Below are positions 60,761 through 64,000 of a stretch of DNA of 64,000 nt, piece by piece. Positions within the stretch are counted from its first letter, which is position 1. Each line of letters opens with the position of its first letter. The stretch lies in the NCBI GenBank assembly GCA_964521025.1, contig CAZFPK010000010.1:28377-92376 (forward strand), given 5' to 3'. The stretch is from DRTC01 sp964521025 (GTDB lineage Bacteria > Cloacimonadota > Cloacimonadia > Cloacimonadales > TCS61). The notes under the pieces are model-generated. The model did no database searches, had not been told where the DNA came from, and saw nothing but the letters and a program-made list of their open reading frames with translations. The position numbers were made by a program, and so were the translations under genes.

Positions 60761-60769
60761 AATACAAAA

Positions 60770-60793
60770 AAAGCCCCGAGTTGTCGGGGCTTT
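60770..60793 (-). terminator. Intrinsic terminator of the secreted-protein gene
   Basis: Stem AAAGCCCCGA / TCGGGGCTTT, GTTG loop; on the minus strand it is followed by TTTTTTT-rich sequence 18 nt after the stop of the gene ending at 60812. Confidence 0.92.
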
Positions 60794-60811
60794 AAATTAT
60801 TAAACGGATCC

Positions 60812-62917
60812 CTATCTTGCCAGGATCATTTTCTTGATGAAGCTTTCATCTCCGGCATTTAGTTTGTAGAAATAAATTCCGGTTTTGACATTTCTACCGG
60901 TTTCATCTTTTCCATTCCAAATAAAATCTCCGAATTCAGTATTGTTCTTAACAAATCTTTTTACTACCTGACCTTTGGTGTTATAGATAGTAAGTTCACA
61001 ATTTGCTACTTCTTTCAGGCTAAATCCGATCTTGGTGGTGTTGTTTAACGGATTGGGAACATTCTGGAACAGACCGTATCTTCCTTCATAAGGATTTACG
61101 GGATCTTCACCGGATTCAGGAATAGTCAAAGAAATAGGATCGTGCAGATCTGTTGTTCCGGAGAAATCGACACTTTCGATCCAATACCAGTAAGTTTGAT
61201 TTTCCTCGACTTCATTTTCGTCTTCAAAAGAATATTCTGTTGGTTCGGTAGTTGTACCCTGACCCTCGATAAGTGCCGGATTGACTGTGATGGTTTCGTC
61301 GTTCAAGAATGCATTTTTATCTTCACCTCGATAAATATTCCAGCCCATATTATCGATTTCCGATTGAGTCGTCCAGAAAAGGGTCAAACCTTCGGCAGTG
61401 TATTCGGCGGTGAAATTGGTTAGAGTGACAGGTAAGGGAGGTTCTGGATCACCCCATAATTCAACATTATCAATTGCCCAACCGGAAGCCCAGGTGGCGG
61501 CATCATCTGAATGGAAAGCAATTTCTACATCGGTAAATCCGGGACCGCAATAGGCAGATAAATCTGCGCTAAGAGAAATCCAGGCAACATTTGTAGGTGC
61601 ATATCCCAGAATAGTCCATCCACCTCCACTTACTCTTACTTCAATAGTTGCTATTTGTCCGTAAGCACCGGTATAGAAGCTATCAAAGTCTAATCTGGCA
61701 CAATTATAACCTGAAAAGTCTTGAGATGGTGTGATCAGGTAATCTACACTACCGTCATCATTAGCAGCATCATCATTGGAGCATTCATAATAACTATCCG
61801 GACCTGCCGGGATTGTAAAATATGAACTACTGCCATCTAAAGTTACAAACCAACCAATTGCTGAATTTGTAGTTTCCGTCCATCCTGGTGGATGCTCGAC
61901 ACCGGTATTAAATGTCTCTGTCCATTGTAAGTATTGGTCTCCGGTAGTAAAATCCCAGATTGGGCAACCGGTAGCAGAACCATAAGTATTATAAGGAACA
62001 ATTTTCCAATAATGAATTGTTGCATTAGCTAAACCTGCATAAGCATAAGTAGTAACATTTCCCAGGTCAGTTCCGTTTTCAATATTGGTTGGATCTGATA
62101 CACCACCACCATCAGTACCAAAGTAAATATAATATCCGGTTGCATCACCTTGAACAGCCCATGTTAAATTTCCTGATGTTGGGACACAAACGTCTCCATC
62201 TAAAGGATCTGTTTCAGTTGTACATGCAGGAGGATCTCCTGATGTATATTGAAACCTGGTTTGAGGACGATTGTCAGATGTTCCTTCATAAGGATCTGTA
62301 CATCCAGCAGTTCCATCATTATAAGCCCAGGCATTCATTCCTGTTTCAGCATCTCCGTAAACAGATGAATTTGAGCCCCAGGAAGTATTATCAAAACAAA
62401 CCATGACCAGGACATTGCTGGTTCCATCCCAGGTAAAGTCGGTTGAAAAATTATAATAATTCCAATTAGCAACCGGTGTTGGTGCACCAGTATAGCATGA
62501 TGTAAAACCTGTCTCAAATCCTGTTAAAGGTGAAGTAGCTGTTGTATGTTTTAAACCAATTTCAAATCCATTACATACATCACCTGAAGCTGAGGCGACA
62601 TTCCAACCTATGCCTGTAATATCTCCTGCGGGAAGACCTGCAGTAGTAAGTTCGGCAGCAGTAAATAAAAACTGGTTTTGCCCATCTTCATAATAAGTTC
62701 CGTATGGTGTATCTCCTGTAGCTGTTAATGTACTTCCACCGGCACCAACTGTTGCATAAGCTCTGCTTAAAGGCGATGTGGGAGGATTTGGATTTTCCTG
62801 AACCTTTAAAAGTGGCATAACTTGTTTGTTATGTTCTGTTTTAACTTTTTCGTTTAAAGAAAAAAGAACAGATACTGTTAACACAATAACGACAAAAAAT
62901 ACGACAAATTTTTTCAT
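60812..62917 (-). CDS. Secreted multi-domain protein with FlgD/type-A-sorting tail
   Basis: 701 residues. Signal peptide (MKKFVVFFVVIVLTVSVLFS), an N-terminal region with repeated GWNV/NWNYYNFSTDFTWDGTSN-type beta modules, a fibronectin-III-like stretch (CVPTSGNLTWAVQGDATGYY), a MAM/carbohydrate-binding-like beta-sandwich (~335-495; DSFYTGAYGQIATIEVRVSG), the VTLTNFTAEYTAEGLTLFWT module, and a tail with NVPNPLNNTTKI, GQVVKRF, KTGIYFYKLNAGD and KKMILAR. Probably exported to the cell surface. GGAGAGGTT precedes ATG 62917. An element conserved with 63578-63621 lies 72-115 bp upstream. Confidence 0.88.
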   Translation of the reverse strand: MKKFVVFFVVIVLTVSVLFSLNEKVKTEHNKQVMPLLKVQENPNPPTSPLSRAYATVGAGGSTLTATGDTPYGTYYEDGQNQFLFTAAELTTAGLPAGDITGIGWNVASASGDVCNGFEIGLKHTTATSPLTGFETGFTSCYTGAPTPVANWNYYNFSTDFTWDGTSNVLVMVCFDNTSWGSNSSVYGDAETGMNAWAYNDGTAGCTDPYEGTSDNRPQTRFQYTSGDPPACTTETDPLDGDVCVPTSGNLTWAVQGDATGYYIYFGTDGGGVSDPTNIENGTDLGNVTTYAYAGLANATIHYWKIVPYNTYGSATGCPIWDFTTGDQYLQWTETFNTGVEHPPGWTETTNSAIGWFVTLDGSSSYFTIPAGPDSYYECSNDDAANDDGSVDYLITPSQDFSGYNCARLDFDSFYTGAYGQIATIEVRVSGGGWTILGYAPTNVAWISLSADLSAYCGPGFTDVEIAFHSDDAATWASGWAIDNVELWGDPEPPLPVTLTNFTAEYTAEGLTLFWTTQSEIDNMGWNIYRGEDKNAFLNDETITVNPALIEGQGTTTEPTEYSFEDENEVEENQTYWYWIESVDFSGTTDLHDPISLTIPESGEDPVNPYEGRYGLFQNVPNPLNNTTKIGFSLKEVANCELTIYNTKGQVVKRFVKNNTEFGDFIWNGKDETGRNVKTGIYFYKLNAGDESFIKKMILAR

Positions 62918-62988
62918 AATAACCTCTCCTTTTTTTGTTTTTGTTTTTGTTTTTCATTTTTTTATTTATGATATTTTATTTTCAAAAA

Positions 62989-63032
62989 TTCTACGGGAAG
63001 TAGAAAACCATATTTGCGACTGTTAAAGATCA
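62989..63032 (-). promoter_or_regulatory. Conserved upstream element, copy 1
   Basis: The hairpin TTCTAC-GGGAA-GTAGAA (plus-strand order) merges with a 34-bp block (62999-63032) identical to 63588-63621. It lies 72-115 bp before the secreted-protein start. The loop differs from copy 2 (GGGAA versus ACAAA) while the stem is kept. Promoter, operator or RNA element cannot be told apart by eye. Confidence 0.6.
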
Positions 63033-63050
63033 GTTTTTATTAAGTTTTTT

Positions 63051-63070
63051 CCCACACCTAAAGGAGTGGG
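63051..63070. other. Hairpin downstream of the tiny-membrane-protein cluster
   Basis: CCCACACCTAAAGGAGTGGG folds into a 5-bp stem with an inner 3-bp stem. It lies 19 bp after the stop of the last tiny gene. The U-run expected for a minus-strand terminator is missing. Confidence 0.45.
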
Positions 63071-63088
63071 TTATTGATTTAATTTCAA

Positions 63089-63187
63089 TTATTTTTTCTT
63101 ATGTTTTTTTTGGTCTTTGAGACTGATGATTCCGATGATTGTGCCAAAAATAACGAATACAAGAGTCATTATAACGACAAATTCCAT
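63089..63187 (-). CDS. 32-residue single-span membrane peptide
   Basis: ATG 63187, one helix (EFVVIMTLVFVIFGTIIGII) and a basic end (SLKDQKKHKKK). Similar to the next peptide in start (ME-hydrophobic), helix length and Ser-Leu-Lys after the helix. Codon structure and position suggest a real gene; no strong ribosome site is visible. Confidence 0.55.
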   Translation of the reverse strand: MEFVVIMTLVFVIFGTIIGIISLKDQKKHKKK

Positions 63188-63217
63188 CTTCAGTTCTGAA
63201 GTTTTGGTATAAAACTT

Positions 63218-63313
63218 TTAATTGTCCTTTTGAGCATGTTTAATCACTTTTAATGATATTAAAACAAATCCACCTAAAAAAACTATAAAGGCTGTAATTA
63301 CAAACCACTCCAT
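63218..63313 (-). CDS. 31-residue single-span membrane peptide
   Basis: ATG 63313 with GGAGGACAT upstream, overlapping the end of the preceding 75-residue gene. Encodes EWFVITAFIVFLGGFVLISL followed by KVIKHAQKDN. Start and plan resemble the 32-residue peptide downstream, so they look like a tandem pair. Confidence 0.65.
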   Translation of the reverse strand: MEWFVITAFIVFLGGFVLISLKVIKHAQKDN

Positions 63314-63314
63314 T

Positions 63315-63542
63315 TTACATGTCCTCCAATTCATCGATTTTTTTGTAAACATTTTTATTAATCCGCACAATAAAAAAAGATATGACAACAATACCAATAA
63401 AAGAAAAGATAAGTAACAGTATATTCGTTCGATTGAAGTTTTGAATCAACCATGCAGCTAACGAAATATCTATTGCTACCAGAACACTAAAAAATACTTT
63501 TATCCAACCAATCTCTTCCTTTGTTTTATCGAGTTTGGACAT
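63315..63542 (-). CDS. Small two-helix membrane protein
   Basis: 75 residues. A charged N-terminus (SKLDKTKEEIGWIKVFF), two helices (~14-34 and ~41-60), and a charged C-terminus (NKNVYKKIDELEDM). AGGAAGAAA precedes ATG 63542. It heads a run of three small membrane-protein genes. No family is recognised. A conserved 34-bp element lies 46-79 bp upstream. Confidence 0.7.
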   Translation of the reverse strand: MSKLDKTKEEIGWIKVFFSVLVAIDISLAAWLIQNFNRTNILLLIFSFIGIVVISFFIVRINKNVYKKIDELEDM

Positions 63543-63577
63543 ATTTTCTTCCTAAAACAACTTTAGCTGTTTTCAAA

Positions 63578-63621
63578 TTCTACACAAAGTAGAAAACCAT
63601 ATTTGCGACTGTTAAAGATCA
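63578..63621 (-). promoter_or_regulatory. Conserved upstream element, copy 2
   Basis: TTCTAC-ACAAA-GTAGAA hairpin merging into the 34-bp block 63588-63621, identical to 62999-63032. On the minus strand it reads TGATCTTTAACAGTCGCAAA followed by the hairpin. It lies 36-79 bp before the start of the 75-residue membrane protein. Confidence 0.6.
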
Positions 63622-63811
63622 TTCATAAAATACATTTTTTTCTAGAGTTTAAAAAAAAGAATTCATAATGCTGTCAAATGTTTTTTTTATTTTTTTTGTT
63701 TCCGTAATATTTTCTTACTATTTCATAAAAAAGTTTCATAAACATTCCTGTTTGTGAACCGGATATGAGAATAGGGATATTTTCTTAATTTGTCTCAAAG
63801 CAGGAGCTACT

Positions 63812-64000
63812 GTAACTCATTGCTCTGCATTGAGAAGCATTCGGTCGCAAAGCAGGAGCTGTGCGTTACGGTAACTCATTGCTCTGTATTGAGATGAATT
63901 TGGTCGCAAAGCAGGAGCTGTGCGTTACGGTAACTCATTGCTCCACATTGAGAAGCATTCGGTCGCAAAGCAGGAGCTGTGCGTTACGGTAACTCCTTGC
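63812..64000. repeat. REP array 3 (three full units, continues past the right edge)
   Basis: Units at 63812-63869, 63871-63928, 63930-63987 and a partial one from 63989, all of the 58-bp flavour; half a unit (CAAAGCAGGAGCTAC) precedes at 63796-63810. Same sequence and hairpins as arrays 1 and 2, 3 kb away. Confidence 0.92.

Noticed and set aside
60520..60795. 91-codon plus-strand frame over REP array 2
   Set aside because: Its whole sequence is repeat units translated in tandem; no ribosome site, no homology expected.
62989..63032. Cyclic-di-GMP or other known riboswitch
   Set aside because: No match to the GEMM core or to other riboswitch cores I know; only a short hairpin plus a conserved block is visible.
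1..64000. tRNA, rRNA or tmRNA genes
   Set aside because: No cloverleaf or rRNA-like stretch was recognised in any gap; a covariance search would settle it.

Overview
The window is AT-rich bacterial DNA from a Gram-negative, probably anaerobic organism of the Fibrobacterota-Chlorobiota-Bacteroidota side of the tree, most likely Cloacimonadota. That placement is inference. It rests on several secreted proteins ending in FlgD/type-A-sorting-like tails (Asn-Pro-Phe, Gly-Gln-Lys, Gly-Ile-Tyr, Lys-Met-Ile-Leu), a KDO transferase (hence LPS), NtrC-type sigma-54 activators, and an NADH-linked tungsten-type aldehyde oxidoreductase module. No rRNA, tRNA or CRISPR array was recognised.

Layout. 1-4017 (minus): a four-gene redox operon encoding a split aldehyde:ferredoxin oxidoreductase (AOR) with NuoE- and NuoF-like subunits; the AOR C-terminal part is fused to an HndD/NuoG-like ferredoxin region and runs off the left edge. 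4363-5101: small membrane proteins and the relic of a secreted-protein tail. 5502-12067 (minus): an overlapping four-gene signalling operon (AAA/TPR protein, TPR-PAS histidine kinase, CheY-like receiver, NtrC-type regulator). 12458-23201: secreted proteins (a beta-helix protein and three related tail proteins, two of them broken), a flavodoxin, an amidohydrolase, a DUF1697 protein, and many palindromic repeats. 23514-50000: mostly housekeeping genes (nadE, AsmA-like, rtcB and archease, ribD, metG, miaB, PPDK regulatory protein, yicC, rnr, waaA) interleaved with toxin-antitoxin loci in different states of decay and two transporters with C-terminal PTS EIIA domains, one interrupted by a stop codon. 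50039-57140: AmmeMemoRadiSam radical SAM protein, NusG-domain-II protein, and two tandem CotH-family secreted proteins whose C-terminal halves share about 1.34 kb of identical DNA. 57869-64000: a second NtrC-type regulator next to 13-bp direct repeats, a REP-associated tyrosine transposase between arrays of its probable target hairpins, a large secreted protein, and a cluster of very small membrane proteins.

Themes. (1) Repeat-driven remodelling: a transposase with REP arrays, several other palindrome families, in-frame palindromic inserts inside ribD, and gene-conversion-like identical blocks among secreted-protein genes. (2) Decay: frameshifts or lost starts and stops in hicA, hicB, the antiporter, a tail-protein gene and a small gene near 17.6 kb, and a PIN toxin missing two catalytic acidic residues. 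(3) Possible novelty: the split AOR with NuoEF, a family of small single-span membrane proteins ending in a Gly-Tyr-Leu motif, and a 34-bp element shared upstream of a secreted-protein gene and a tiny-membrane-protein cluster.
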